Origin: Epithemia pelagica
Taxonomy: Eukaryota > Bacillariophyta > Bacillariophyceae > Surirellales > Surirellaceae
Assembly (NCBI GenBank): GCA_946965045.2
Contig: OX337238.1
Span: 2,728,001-2,792,000 of the forward strand
Direction: 5' to 3'
DNA: 64,000 bases
The notes beneath the pieces are model-generated. The model searched no databases. It saw only the letters and a list, made by a program, of their open reading frames with translations, and was not told the DNA's origin. Positions 29,927 through 41,562 of this stretch are shown piece after piece (position 1 is the first letter of the stretch; every line of letters starts with the position of its first letter). The position numbers were made by a program, and so were the translations under genes.

Positions 29927-31096
29927 ATGACGCCAACACTGAAACAGCAAGCAAAACAATCCGGGCTTTGCTTTCTGGACATCGACAATTATAGTGAGGC
30001 GCCGCAATGGAATACCAATGACTGGCCTCCCGTTTTAGGTGGTGGGCGTTGGTCGCATGCATCGGTTGTGCTCAACCATCCCGAACAGGATAACAATGCA
30101 CACACGGTTGTTGTTTTGGGAGGGCACAAACAAGATCAAGGCTACACCAACTCAGTGTTGTTGTTGAGTTTGTCAGATGAAAACACGCGATGGCAGGAAG
30201 GACCGCCGTTGAACAACAAACGAGCCGATCATTCTGCGGTGGTTTGTCGCGGAGGAGTTTACGTGATAGGAGGACAAAATGGAAGTTCACTCTTTTATAG
30301 TATCGAACGGATTGATGTTCAAAAGTTGTGTTCAGGGGCAGCGGTACGCACCACGAGCAACCAATGGACAACCTTGAATTGTCGATTGTCCACGGCAAGA
30401 GATGGATGTTCCGCTGTTGCCGTGCACAATCGCTATATTGTTGTGATTGGTGGATACAACGGAAACTATTTGTCGACGGTTGATATAATCGATACAGTTG
30501 TGCCAAGCAACCACACTGTGATTGTGGGACCACCCATGGCAGTTCCTCGGTGTTGTTGTGCTAGTGCTGTCATTGGTCATCGCATTTTTGCTGTTGGAGG
30601 CCACAATGGAACAGATATCAAGCCGGTTGAGTATTTGGAAATGGATGATCCTTCCGGCAATGAGACAATGAACACAGCAAGTGCAGTGTTTCCATCCTCG
30701 TGCCGTTGGACAGTTCATGGCAAACTCAATCTTTCCATGCGACGGAATCATCATGCAGTTGTAGCTGTTGGATCATGTCTGATTGTGATGGGAGGTTCCT
30801 TAGCAGCGGACACTGTTGAAGTGTTGGATACTCGCCGCAACACTGTATGGACCTTTCCCCAATTATCAGGGCCGCGTTGTATCTCCAGGAGTGCTGTGGT
30901 TCACTCGAGGGGAATTGCTGTGATTAGTGGACATGACAATACTTCTTGTGCGACACTGTCATTGGTTGACATGAATACGTGGTGTTTTCGTCGACTAACG
31001 GAGCAGGTGCCAAGTATAATCTTTGGGACAAGAACAAACTCACTTCGATCTGCTCCTGAACCTGCCACAGTATTGAAGTTCTCCTTAGCGTTCTAA
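29927..31096 (+). CDS. Kelch-3: Kelch-repeat beta-propeller protein
   Basis: This predicts 389 aa starting MTPTLKQQAKQSGLCFLDI. Blades are GVYVIGGQNGSS, RYIVVIGGYNGN, RIFAVGGHNGTD, CLIVMGGSLAAD and GIAVISGHDN. Distinctive features are CSGAAVRTTSNQ in place of CSESMESSTSNQ, and PRCCCASAVIG. The usual basic tail is lost: near 31080 the frame shifts relative to the other copies and ends FSLAF, with the old tail sequence (AAGAAGTTATCAACTGGCAA) still visible downstream. Kelch-9 shares this truncation, so it predates the block duplication. There are three residue differences from Kelch-9. Confidence 0.87.
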   Translation: MTPTLKQQAKQSGLCFLDIDNYSEAPQWNTNDWPPVLGGGRWSHASVVLNHPEQDNNAHTVVVLGGHKQDQGYTNSVLLLSLSDENTRWQEGPPLNNKRADHSAVVCRGGVYVIGGQNGSSLFYSIERIDVQKLCSGAAVRTTSNQWTTLNCRLSTARDGCSAVAVHNRYIVVIGGYNGNYLSTVDIIDTVVPSNHTVIVGPPMAVPRCCCASAVIGHRIFAVGGHNGTDIKPVEYLEMDDPSGNETMNTASAVFPSSCRWTVHGKLNLSMRRNHHAVVAVGSCLIVMGGSLAADTVEVLDTRRNTVWTFPQLSGPRCISRSAVVHSRGIAVISGHDNTSCATLSLVDMNTWCFRRLTEQVPSIIFGTRTNSLRSAPEPATVLKFSLAF

Positions 31097-31710
31097 GAAG
31101 AAGTTATCAACTGGCAAAACAGAGACTTAGAAGTGTTAATTGAGAAATATAAATACGGGGAGTAAAACTCAATAGTCGATCCTCCAGACACTCACTCGGT
31201 GAATCCTTCACAGTTCAGCACTCTCCAACCGGGACGAATGATTTTTGCAAGAGGAATGATTCCTTTTTTGGGAGGATGATACCAGCCTTGGAACTCTCAT
31301 CCTGTCGTCGTATTTTACACTGATAGATCCCCAGAACAACCGCAACAACCACCAGGATGACACTGCTGCTGCCAAGCGGCGAATGAGAAGCCTTTCATGC
31401 TTTATTGTGCGACAACCATCTATGATCAGCTTCCCTCGAAATGGGATTGTCAGCGTTCGGGGAATCTCTGGTTTTGAGCCGGGGTCGATTTTTTGTTTTT
31501 CGTGGATGGTTTTGGACCCGATCATCTGTGCAATTCATCCATCTTATGAATGATTGAAATCGCTGCCGTAGAGGTTCGTCCTTTGTTGCTGCCGTCTTTC
31601 GTCCCGGTTTTGGTGTGAAAGGTCCATAAGTCCATTTTCATAATTTATTGAGGAGAAAGCACACAAAAAGACGAAGCTCTGAGGTCAATTCCTTTGTGTT
31701 GGCAAGCACC
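31097..31710. other. Condensed spacer between Kelch-3 and Kelch-4
   Basis: No X gene lies between these tandem Kelch genes. The spacer is a shortened version of the divergent intergenic region: 31200-31390 matches 45880-46035 of unit D (TTTTTTGGGAGGATGAT, CCCCAGAACAACC), and 31420-31620 is the Kelch leader block with the ATGGTTTTGGACCC sub-element at 31506. This suggests an X gene was deleted between two units. Confidence 0.6.
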
Positions 31711-32943
31711 ATGACGATGACACTGCAACAGCAAGCAAAACAATCTGGGCTTGCCTTTCTGGACAGTGACAATAACAGTAACGAGCCACATTGGAATACC
31801 AATGACTGGCCTCCCCTTTTAGATGGGTGGCGTAGGCACCATGATTCAGTCGTGCTCGACCATCCCGAAAAAGACATTGCACAGACGGTTGTAGTTTTTG
31901 GAGGATACAAACAAGGTCAAGGCTACACCAACTCAGTGTTGTTGTTGAGTTTGTCAGATGAAAAAAAGCAATGGCGGGAAGGACCGCCGTTAAACAACAA
32001 CCGAGCCTATCATGCCGCGGTGATTTGTAGCGGAGGAGTTTACGTGATCGGAGGATACAACGGAATTTCACGATTGGATACTATCGAACGCATTGATGTT
32101 GACAATTTGTGTTCCGGGGCAGCGTTACGCACCACCAGCAACCAATGGACAACTGTGACTTGTCGATTGTCTACGGCGAGAGATGAATGTTCGGCTGTTG
32201 CCTTGCACAATCGTTATATTGTTGTGATTGGTGGATCCAACGGAAACTTATTGTCGTCGGTTGATATAATCGATACAGCTATCGCAAGCAACCACGCTGT
32301 TATTGCAGGGCCATCGATGACAGTACCTCGATCTGGTTGTGCAAGTGCTGTCATTGGTCATCGCATTTTTGTTGTTGGAGGCTACAATGGGCACAGTCGA
32401 GAAGGTCTCAAATCAGTGGAGCACTTGGAGATTCATGATCCTTCAGGCAATGAGACACTGAACACAGCAAGTGCAGTGTTTCCATCCTCATGCCGTTGGA
32501 CACTTCATGGCAAACTCAATCTTTCCATCCGACGGCGTGATCATGCAGTTGTAGCTGTTGGATCATGTCTGATTGTTGCGGGAGGTTTCTCCACCCTGGA
32601 CACTGTTGAAGTCTTGGATACTCAACGAAACACTGTCTGGAACGGCCCCCAATTAACCAATCCCCTACGTTTTGGTTGTAGTGCTGTGGTTCACTCGAAG
32701 GGAATCGCTTTGATTGGTGGAAGGCATAATGCTTCTTGTGCGACACTCTCCTTGGTTGACAAGAATACGCGGTGCTTTCGTCGACTCATTGAGCAGGTGC
32801 CGTTTGTAATCTTTGGGACAAGAACAAACTTACTGCCAACTGCTCCGAAACGCACTACATCATGGAAGGAGTCTGATGAGTGCCCTAAGAAGAAGCTATC
32901 AGCTGGGAAACCAGAGACGAAGACAGTGTCAATTGAGACGTAA
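31711..32943 (+). CDS. Kelch-4: Kelch-repeat beta-propeller protein
   Basis: This predicts 410 aa starting MTMTLQQQAKQSGLAFLDS. Blade cores are TVVVFGGYKQGQ, GVYVIGGYNGIS, RYIVVIGGSNGN, RIFVVGGYNGHS, CLIVAGGFSTLD and GIALIGGRHN. Distinctive features are HHDSVVLDHPEKDIAQ (shared with Kelch-6), NTVWNGPQLTNPLRFG, and a longer tail (CPKKKLSAGKPETKTVSIET). It differs from Kelch-10 at about five residues. It is convergent with X-2. Confidence 0.88.
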   Translation: MTMTLQQQAKQSGLAFLDSDNNSNEPHWNTNDWPPLLDGWRRHHDSVVLDHPEKDIAQTVVVFGGYKQGQGYTNSVLLLSLSDEKKQWREGPPLNNNRAYHAAVICSGGVYVIGGYNGISRLDTIERIDVDNLCSGAALRTTSNQWTTVTCRLSTARDECSAVALHNRYIVVIGGSNGNLLSSVDIIDTAIASNHAVIAGPSMTVPRSGCASAVIGHRIFVVGGYNGHSREGLKSVEHLEIHDPSGNETLNTASAVFPSSCRWTLHGKLNLSIRRRDHAVVAVGSCLIVAGGFSTLDTVEVLDTQRNTVWNGPQLTNPLRFGCSAVVHSKGIALIGGRHNASCATLSLVDKNTRCFRRLIEQVPFVIFGTRTNLLPTAPKRTTSWKESDECPKKKLSAGKPETKTVSIET

Positions 32944-33238
32944 AAATACCAGGAGTAAGACGCAGTCATGAGATCATGAGAATGAGTACTGCGATTCGAA
33001 GTGCCTGCTGTTCTTGCTGAGAACAAGATGCGTTAACAAACATGCTAGGAGTGTACGTTGTGTAACACAAACGAACAACAGCAAACATATAATAAGAAAT
33101 CACCTCAAGTAATCACTTTCTGTAGTTGGTACGATCTTTTGTAACACAAGAAACGACCCATGCGGGCTGGTTATAGCACAAGCGAACGAAAAAAGTCGGT
33201 CTGGTCTTGGAAAGAGCATGCTCCAAATGGTGCACAAA

Positions 33239-35344
33239 TCAAACTGTCACATAAAATTCATGCGACACTTGGTGTTTGATCCAGAGACGAATCGTGACAT
33301 CACAATAGTCGTACCATGCCAAATCCTTCATGACAATGGGTGCTTCTGGAACATGACACCTTTCTTTGTCCTCGTCCTCGTTACGGATGCAACTTTCGGA
33401 GAGACAATGGTGCAAACAGCATTGTATGTGGTTGGTATTCTGACAGAGTTGATCGACACGACGTGTCTGTTCCATAATCTCCTGGTGAAACCACGATTCC
33501 AAAGAATGAGGCTCCGAAACGTCGTCCTGGAGGTACTCATTGGCGTGTATTCGTGAAACTGTCGATCCAGCACCGCTCTTCATGGTTGGAACGGGGGATT
33601 CCTTCCTTCTATTTGGACTTTGGTCCTCCACCACGACCTTTGAAACGTCTTGTTGTTCCAGATCCACGTCCCAGGACGTGGAGTGTGTCGTGTCTCCGGC
33701 ATCGGACGACGACAAGACAAGGGACGGGGGAGACTCCCAGTCCATGCATTCTTCTTCATCTCGATCCGAATCAAAGACAATACATTCTTCTTCATCACGA
33801 TCCGAATCAAAGACAATGCACTCTTCCTCCTCGTCATTATCTTTTGCAGTGTGGTTATTGTTCCTGTTTGGGTGACATGGGGACACTGCCAAAGAAGAAT
33901 GCGGATTCCAGACATTGGTCATCCAAAATAAGGGCGTTCCCACAGGATCATTGTCCTCATCATGAGGATCAGCAGCAGCATTCTTTCCACGACCAAAGAT
34001 GTGGTTGTCCCCCAACAGAGGAGTTGACTGAGGTCGTAGCAGCCGGCGTGGCAGGAGCGAGCCGGTAGTATTCGAATCGTTGTTCTCCTTCTTGTGAATC
34101 TGGGCCAGAAAAGACGAATACGGCACGGACGCTTGTGTAACATGCCTCGTACAATCGTCACCACTCGTGTCGCTACTGTCGCTGCTGTTGCAAGTCCAGC
34201 AAATGGATTCGGGGGCCGCCACCAAGGAGGAGGATGACGATGAGGAGGACAACGACGACAATGAGGATGAATTCGAATCCAATCGTTGATGGTTTCGAGT
34301 GATGGACGACGACAACACGGTTGTACTGTTGTCGTTGATGTTGTTGTTTTGAGCGTCGTCGTCTTGCAGTTGTGGCTGTACAATGTTAGATTCCCCATCG
34401 TGACCACCTGTATATGGCGCATGGTCCAAATGTTGGTCGTCGTTGCCATCTCGAACCGAATTCACCTCGGTTGGTGGTGGTGATAGTGCGTTGTTGTAGT
34501 TCTTGTTCTTGTCGACTTTGGGAGGATCGTGTGGTGGTGTCTCTTGTAGTTTGTCCTGAATGTTTGGTATTAAGAAAGGAGATGCAGAGGCATTTCAATG
34601 GGTGGTGGTTTCCCCCAACTCTCCTCCTCTCATCATCATCATCATCATCCAGTGCAAGGCCTTGTCTTGTTCTTGTTTTGTCATTCGACACAACCGATCA
34701 ATCTGGACTTGCTGCTGACGTACCGTCATGCTTGTTGTTGTTGTTGTTGTTGGAGTGTCGGTGGGAGCATCTCCTCCTCCTCTTTCCTCATGGACGATTG
34801 CCAAGGATGAAGATCCAGGAGGAGGAACACATGGATCCAGGCAGGGTGGTTGGCAGTCCTCCTGCTGCTGATGGAGTACGAACGAGTTGTTGCTGTCGGT
34901 AGATTCCGTTCCAGAACAAGTAGTGTCTACTTGCCACAAAGAACAAGAGGAAGAAGAACCACAAGAATCCTCCTCCTCAGTGTTTGCGTGTGGATCTTTT
35001 GGCTGCTCTTGTTGTGGTTTGGGGGGTGATTGCTGTTGTTGTTGTTGTTGTTGTTGGGGATTGGAAGAAAAGGAGCAGAACCAACACCCATGACAACCAC
35101 CAGCGTTGTCAACCGGAGGATGCATGGCAGATGATTGGTAACGACCACCACGACAACAACTCCGACAACACTGATCCTCATCCGGTGGTTGCCATTGGTT
35201 GTTTCGTGATGATGTTTGTTGTTGTTGTTGTTGGAGCAAGACGACACTTTGGGTCCAGGCCTGCCACAAGTTGTAAAAGGCGACATTGTCATCCTGATTG
35301 GGCTCCACCACTGCCACGGCAGAACCCTGCGAGGAGGATGTCAT
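33239..35344 (-). pseudogene. X-2: family X, type B, one in-frame stop
   Basis: One frame runs from the ATG at 35344 (MTSSSQGSAVAVVEPNQ) to 33239 and is broken only by TGA at 34595-34597. X-1 has TGC (Cys, TTDCNAPAC) at that codon, so it is a Cys-to-stop change. Parts in order: the conserved N-terminus; poly-Gln; a shorter Ser/Gln region than X-1 (the Arg-rich RVQLIWR segment is missing); VRQQQVQIDRLCR; then, after the stop, NIQDKLQE, SVRDGNDDQHLDHAPYTGG, acidic repeats of the form ECIVFDSDRDE (three), the Cys block LCQNTNHIQCC and LAWYDYCDVTIRLW, ending FYVTV without the type A membrane span. Two shorter proteins (279-aa-like 5' and 408-aa-like 3' parts) could be made. X-2' shares the stop. 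Confidence 0.7.
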
Positions 35345-36728
35345 GGTAGATTCAACACACACACCAACAGAGAAATGAGGATGCGCGTGTTGGAAGTTGG
35401 AAGCCTTTGTACAGTCGGAATCGCAGTCATACACTCCCTCTTATACAGTTTCTCGTCTATGGATCGGTCGATCCGGTTGGCATCCGAGTCCCGAGTCACA
35501 GAAGTACTTTCGCGACGATACTCGCACCTCTCTATCGTCTCAGACGCCCGCGACTCCATACACCCAAAAAAGAATCCCCATCGCGCGCGCATCTCATCGA
35601 GATCCTGGTTGGCAGAATCACCATGACGACCTATACAACGACAAGGACAAAACGACGGCCAACACACATTCGCACGGTTCTGTCAAGAATGATGATAATG
35701 ATGATGATCGAGTGACGGTGTCATTCTTCCAGACACACTCACTCGGTGTATCCTTCACAGTGTACTAGAACGAGCGATGATGAGGCTATAATGATTGATA
35801 TCGAGACCAAACAACAGAAAGAAGAAGACTCTTGATTGAAGCGGTTAATGCTTAATTGTGATGGTCTTCATCATCATCATCACACCGAAAGAGAACAAAA
35901 AAGTCTCTCACTTTTTCTCCGACCCTATAGAGTGCAATCCAATGTGGAAGAAGAAGAAAACAACAGAGGACCAAGCAATCGGCCTGAGAAAGATCATTGG
36001 TGAAAACGTACGAGATGCTTTGTTGTGATGGTCTTCAAGATTGGAGAAAGAGTCCTGGTCCCTTTCTTATGGGTATTTGCCCTGTGGTATTTGCGCCGGT
36101 TGCATTTATTATTGTTCTTGTCGCTTCCCTACGTACGGTGGGTGATTTTCCTATCGTGGGTGCCAATTTCAAGAGATCTCGATAGAGTGGCTTCTAGCAT
36201 TTGTTGCATCTTCGAGTTTGCCAGTGTGGGACAACCATGTGTGGATTTGGTCCGCTTCGTTGTGCATGGACGATGAGCTAGCGCTTGACTGCGATGCTGA
36301 TGCATTGTGCAAAACAGCCCGGAAAAATCTGAAAAGGGCCTCCAGACTGCAACGGACAAGCACTGCTACCGATGTACAGTGGCAAAGGGGTTCCAAGGAA
36401 GTGGAATCTCTGGATTTGTGCGGGGGTGGCTTTTTAGTGGATGGTTTTAGAGCTGTTCATCTGTCCAAGGTCATCCATCCGATGAATAAAAGAAGGATGG
36501 TTTTGGACCCGTTCATCTGTCCAATGCCATCCATCCGAGGATACCATGATTGAAATCGCCACCGTGGAGATGCGTCCGTCGTTGCTGCCGTCTTTCGTTC
36601 CGGTTTTGGTGTAAAAGGTCCAAAATATTCAGTCCATATCGTTCGGAGTCCATTTTCGTATTTTTTCGAGGAGAAAGACGAAGCTCTAAGGTCCATTTCT
36701 TGGTGTTGTCATAAAATCTCAAAGTACC
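35345..36728. promoter_or_regulatory. Shared divergent intergenic region X-2/Kelch-5
   Basis: It has the same part order as the X-1/Kelch-3 region but with small deletions. The recurring 36-bp element is at 35799-35834, the hydrophobic-peptide block at 36025-36240, and the Kelch leader at 36270-36615, with the ATGGTTTT sub-element at 36441 and 36497. Positions 35620-35950 are almost identical to 56090-56420 upstream of Kelch-9. Confidence 0.6.
35799..35834 (+). repeat. Recurring 36-bp element, copy in unit B
   Basis: It reads TATCGAGACCAAACAACAGA and continues into AAGAAGAAGACTCTTG, one base different from the unit A copy in the core. Confidence 0.8.
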
Positions 36729-37940
36729 ATGACAACAACACTGAAACAGCAAGCAAAACAATCTGGGCTTGCCTTTCTGGACAGTGACAATAACAGTCTT
36801 GCGCCTAATTGGAATACCAATGACTGGCCTCCCCTTTTGGGTGGGTGGCGTAGGCACCATGATTCAGTCGTGCTCGACCATCCCGAACAGGATAACAATG
36901 CACAGACGGTTGTTGTTTTGGGAGGATACAAACAAAATCAAGGCTTGACCAACTCAGTTCTGCTGATGAATCTGGCAGAAAAAACTAAGCAATGGCGGGA
37001 AGGACCGCCGTTAAACAGCAACCGAGCCTATCATGCTGCGGTGATTTGTAGTGGAGGAGTTTACGTGCTCGGAGGACACAACGGAAGTTCACGATTGAAT
37101 AAAATCGAACGGATTGATGTTGCAAATTTGTGCTCGGAATCAATCGAAAGCTCTACCAGAAACCAATGGACGGCTTTGACTTGTCGATTGTCGACGGAAA
37201 GAGATGAATGTTCGGCTGTTGCCGTCCACAATCGCTATATTGTCGTGATCGGTGGATCCAACGGAAACTTTTTGTCTTCGGTTGATATAATCGATACAGC
37301 TGCGCCAAGCAACCACACTGTGATTGTGGGACCATCCATGACAGTTCCTCGGTCTGGTTGTGCAAGTGCTGTCGTTGGTGACCGCATTTTTGTTGTTGGA
37401 GGCCTCACTGGGTATAATTTAGAAGATTTCAAATCAGTGGAGTATTTGGAGATTCATGATTTTCCCGGCAATGAGACAATGGACACAGCAAGTGCAGTGT
37501 TTACATCCTCACGCCGTTGGACGAGTCACAACGAGGTCAATCTTTCCATCGGACGATGTATTCATGCAATTGTAGCTGTTGGATCATGTCTTATTGTGAT
37601 GGGAGGTATCTTGGCCCCGGAGACTGTTGAAGTCGTGGACACTCGACGGAACACTGTGTGGACCTTTCCCCAATTAACAGGGTCACGTTATTCATGCAGT
37701 GCTGTGGTTCACTCGAGGGGAATTGCTGTGATTAGTGGAGATGACAATGCTTCTTGTGCGACACTATCGTTGTTTGACAAGAATTCGTGGTATTTTTGTC
37801 GACTCAGTGAGCAGCCGCCGAGTACAATCTTTGGGACCAGAACAGACTCACTGCGATCTGCTCAAGGGTGTACTACAGTATTGAATGAGTCTCATGAGCG
37901 CTCTAAGAAGAAGTCATCAACTGGCAAAACTGAGACGTAA
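36729..37940 (+). CDS. Kelch-5: Kelch-repeat beta-propeller protein
   Basis: This predicts 403 aa starting MTTTLKQQAKQSGLAFLDS. Blade cores are TVVVLGGYKQNQ, GVYVLGGHNGSS, RYIVVIGGSNGN, RIFVVGGLTGYN, CLIVMGGILAPE and GIAVISGDDN. It has the variant phrase TNSVLLMNLAEKTKQWREG, shared only with Kelch-7, and LFDKNSWYFCRLSEQ near the C-terminus, also shared with Kelch-7. The tail is basic (ERSKKKSSTGKTET). Confidence 0.88.
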   Translation: MTTTLKQQAKQSGLAFLDSDNNSLAPNWNTNDWPPLLGGWRRHHDSVVLDHPEQDNNAQTVVVLGGYKQNQGLTNSVLLMNLAEKTKQWREGPPLNSNRAYHAAVICSGGVYVLGGHNGSSRLNKIERIDVANLCSESIESSTRNQWTALTCRLSTERDECSAVAVHNRYIVVIGGSNGNFLSSVDIIDTAAPSNHTVIVGPSMTVPRSGCASAVVGDRIFVVGGLTGYNLEDFKSVEYLEIHDFPGNETMDTASAVFTSSRRWTSHNEVNLSIGRCIHAIVAVGSCLIVMGGILAPETVEVVDTRRNTVWTFPQLTGSRYSCSAVVHSRGIAVISGDDNASCATLSLFDKNSWYFCRLSEQPPSTIFGTRTDSLRSAQGCTTVLNESHERSKKKSSTGKTET

Positions 37941-38116
37941 AAAGTGTCAATTCTAAAAAAAAATCTTAGGACTAAAACGCAGTCATGAGCATGATTACTG
38001 CGAATCGAAGTGCTTGCTGTCCTTCCTGAGAACAATATGCGTTTACAAACATGCTGGGAGAAATGTTCATCACGTTGTGTAACATAAACGAACAACAGCA
38101 AACATATAGTTACAAC

Positions 38117-39400
38117 TCAAAAGTAATCACTTTGTGTTGTTGGTACGATCTTTTGTAACCCAAGGAACGATCCATGCGGGCTGGTTATAGCACAAGCGCA
38201 AGAAACAACAGTCGGTCTGTTCTTGGGTAGAACATCCTCTCCTTGTTCGATAGTGTTCTCGTTTGGGCGACAAGGGGACGAAACAGACACTGCGGGAGAA
38301 ATGGGATTCCAGACATTGGTCAACCACAATAAGGGCCTTCCCACAAGATCACTATCATCGTGAGCTGCAGCATCCTTTCCACGACGACGACAAGTATGGT
38401 GGTCCCCAAATGGAGGATGCAACTTCGAATCGTCCTCCTTCTTGTGGATCCGGGCCGACGACAACAACGGTACGTTCGTTTTCATTGCATGCGTCGTACC
38501 ATCATCACCATTACTACAACTATCATTGCTGCTGCTGCTGCTGCCGCAAGTCCACCGAATGGATTCAGGTGCCGCCAAGACCGATGATGATAAGGACGAT
38601 AACGACGACAATGAGGAGGAATACGAATCCAATCGTTGATGGTTTCGAGTGATGGACGACGACAAGACGGTTGCTACGTTGGGAACAATCGTTGGTGTCA
38701 CGTGATTGTCGTTGATGTTGTTTGGAGGGTCTTGCAGTCGAAGTGGTGGTGGCGGTGGTCCAAGAGACGCACTGTCAACTGCACCATCATTACCCCACTC
38801 TGGCCTAACGTGACTCAGCTCCTGGTCCAGGTGGTTGTTGTCCTCTCGAACCTAGGAGTGCGTTTTTTGCTTGTCCACTCTTATTGCGGGTAACACGATC
38901 ATCTTTCGTAGTAGTTTGTCTTGATGGTTTGAGAAGAAAGCGGATACCGGGGCATTGCAATGGGTGGTGGTTTGCACCCTTTTCATCAAGTCCAAGGCTT
39001 TGTCTTGTTCTTGTTTCGTCGTTCGACACAAGCGATCGACCTGGACTTGCTGTTGACGTGCCGTCATGTTTCTTCTTCCTGTGTTGGGTGATGGTGTCGT
39101 GAACCAGTGTTTGCTTCGTTTTTCGGTAGGAGTGCTTCTTCTTCTTCTAGTGGTTGTCCGTTCGGGTGGAGATGGGTCGTGAAATTGTGGAGAATGCTTT
39201 GCCGTTTGCTTGTTTCGTTGTTGTTGTGTACTACGACTTTCTTTGGTTCATGATGGTCCTCTCTCTCTCCTCGTCGTCCTCCTTCGTCTAGGACGCGTGG
39301 TATAGTGTGCGTGTGTTGTCTTGGAAGTTGGGGAAGGAGAACCCTTTGCCTGTTACAGTCCGTACAACAGTCGTACACTCCTTCATATGTGATAGCCCCA
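38117..39400 (-). pseudogene. X-3: family X relic with large internal deletion
   Basis: Minus-strand segments match family X in order but not in one frame: YDCCTDCNRQ-type sequence near 39360; TARQQQVQVDRLCRTTKQEQD with NQDKLLRKMIVLPAIR (38852-39067); then a 38117-38701 frame with TPTIVPN, LDSYSSSLSSLSSLSSS, APESIRWTCGSSSS and NENTIEQGED. This last frame jumps directly from GED to VLPKNRPT, the type B tail, so the acidic repeats and the whole Cys/Trp block are deleted; X-4 keeps both. It ends KIVPTTQSDYF. It probably makes no functional product. Confidence 0.68.
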
Positions 39401-39413
39401 GACTCCAAGGACT

Positions 39414-39629
39414 TCACCCAGTCTTGAAGGCTGTTGTACTGGATCGCTCGGTGTGATTTTTGGTCGGACAAGATGGTGGTGGTGGTCCTTTTTCGGAAGG
39501 ATACGTTGCTTCTCTACTCGATCGAACCGTTCTCACATCGTCCGTGTCGTCGTAGGTGTCTGCTTCCTTTTCGGAAAGGTTGCTGACCTTGTCGAAAGGG
39601 TTATAAATTATTTGTGTTTGAATCGACAT
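39414..39629 (-). CDS. Small ORF conserved between units C and D (copy 1)
   Basis: This is a 71-codon frame starting MSIQTQIIYNPFDKVSNLSE, with a start and first 35 codons matching 44808 downward in unit D. It overlaps the 5' end of the X-3 reading (SLQDWVKSLESGAITYEGVYDC) in another frame. It may be the original first exon of family X in this lineage, joined in the past to the EGVYDC sequence. The C-terminal parts of the two copies differ by indels, so current function is doubtful. Confidence 0.35.
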   Translation of the reverse strand: MSIQTQIIYNPFDKVSNLSEKEADTYDDTDDVRTVRSSREATYPSEKGPPPPSCPTKNHTERSSTTAFKTG

Positions 39630-41562
39630 TCTGAGAGCGACAATGAAATGAGGGGATGACTTTGGGCGCCTCCCTTTCTATTTTGGTCTTACTGGTCATG
39701 CTATATTATAGCTCGATTCTTCCAGAGTCCCAACCACACATGGACCACACATGGACCACAACATCTACCCACAGACGGACAGTCCAAACGTTTGCCTTTT
39801 CTTGGATTCGATCCAGCCGCTGTAAAGTGCTCTTCTCTTTGCTTTGTTTTGTCTTTGTTGTTGTTTGTTTGGGGATATCGCGTCTCTTACTTGTTTGTTG
39901 TTTCCTCAACCAAAATGTCATGATGGTGTCTCTTGTCCTCGTCTGTCGTCTTTTCGTGCGTGTTGGAAGCTTCTACAGTTCGAATCACAGTCATACACTC
40001 ATTCATATAGAGTCTGACTTCTTCATACTCCTCGAGGCTGGCATCCGAGTCCCGAAGTACTTTCATGACCATACTCGAACCTCTTTCCGTCTCACTCTGC
40101 CCCATCGCGCGCGCATCTCTGTCATGCCACGCAAAAGATCCAGTCTTTTTTGTTGGCAGAGTCACCATGACGACCCACAACGACAACGACAAAACGACTG
40201 CCCACACACATGCGCGCACGTTTCCAGTGTGTGTTGGTTGTGTCAAGAATGATGATGATGATGAGTGAGTGACGGTGTCCATCCTCGGTGCATCCTTCAC
40301 AGTAGTATATACGGAACAGCACTGTCATGAGGAACAAATGGTCCTTTTTTGGTACCACTGGAGAATGATAGTCCCCAAAACAATAAACGCAACAACCACG
40401 AGGACGACACTGCTGTCAAGCTGCAAACGAGCCACACAAGCCAACAAAAGCACTCCATACCAGCCACAAGGAAACCTAAACGAGGGCCACCATCCGTGGC
40501 GGTATGTGTATATCGATCGTGGCCAAAACGTCCAACACAGAGACAGACATGAATGGGAGAGCTGGAGGACGGCCATGGAGGAGGAGAACCACCGCCATTC
40601 GCCGTATTCGACAGGATGCCGCCGTCCTCGTTGCCGAATTTCGCGGGTCCTTTTTAGGCCACTATATAATACGTGAGGATGATACCCAGTCCCAAAACGC
40701 GGCCATGGATCTCTACACTAATCATCCTCGAAACAAAACAAATCCAAAAGTCACTGTCTCAACGTGGTACTTTAGAGTGCAAGCCAATGTGGAACAAGAA
40801 GAACAAGTGAAAAAACAGAGGAGACGCGGCAATCTGCCAGAGACAGATCATTGGTGGAAACGTACGAGAAGCCTTTCATGCTTGATTGTTGTGGTCTTCA
40901 AGAGTGGAGTGGTGGGTACTTGCTCTGGGGTATTTGCGCCAGTAGCATCGTTGCATCTAGTCTTGTTCTTGTCGCTTCCCCAGATTGGGTGGATGATTTT
41001 CCTATCGTGGGTGCCAATTTCAAGTGATCTCGATAGAAGGGTCGGAGGGCTTCTATAGCATTTGTTGCATCTTCGCGTTTGACAGTTTGGGACAACCATG
41101 TGTGATCGATGATTGGATTGGAACCTATGGATTTGGTCCGCTTCGTTGCGCATGGAGGAGGAAAGAGCGTTTGGCTGCGATGCAGATGTATTGTGCAAAA
41201 CAGCCAGAAAAAGGCAAAGGGGTTCCAGTAAGGCCACGCGTTCTTCGAAATTGGATTGTCAGCGCGTTGATGGAATCTCTAGATTTGTGCCGAAGAAGTT
41301 GTTTCCGTGGATGGTTTTGGACCCGTAAATCTGTCCAAGGTCATCCATCCGAGGATGCAATGATTGAAATCGCCACCGTGGAGGTGCGTCCTTCGTTGCT
41401 GCCGTATTTCGTTCCGGTTTTGGTGTGAAAGGTCCAGACTATTCGGTCCATCTGGTTCGAAGTCCATTGTGTAGTTTTTGAGCAGAAAGAGGAAACTCTT
41501 AGGCCCATTCCTTGAACAAAGGCGATCCATACCTTGCTGCTGTCATAAAATCTGAAAGCACC
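39630..41562. other. Unit C intergenic region and Kelch-6 leader
   Basis: 39640-39850 matches 44820-45010 of unit D closely. 39960-40310 is the X-proximal part (CATCGCGCGCGCATCTC, CACCATGACGACC). 40325-40700 has a minus-strand hydrophobic peptide (SSVVLVVVAFIVLGTIILQW) related to sequence in 31.3 and 46.0 kb, possibly a small-gene relic, plus GGCCACTATATAATAC, repeated at 46402. 40845-41095 is the hydrophobic-peptide block. 41130-41430 is the Kelch leader, in which the ATGGTTTTGGACCC sub-element (41311) is followed by a TAA. Confidence 0.5.

Larger units (their letters stand above)
23645..35390. repeat. 11-kb segmental duplication, block A
   Basis: This block (AdhE 3' half, coiled-coil gene, X-1, Kelch-3, Kelch-4, X-2) recurs in the same order and orientation at 51514-62883. 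Offsets are 27.87 kb in AdhE, 27.42 kb at the coiled-coil gene, 27.43 kb at X-1, 27.26 kb from Kelch-3 to the X-2 3' end, and 27.48 kb at the X-2 start. The constant offset of 27262-27263 over 29.7-33.3 kb marks a core with hardly any indels, and Kelch-3/-9 and Kelch-4/-10 differ at only three to five residues. Flanking parts are more diverged. Confidence 0.92.
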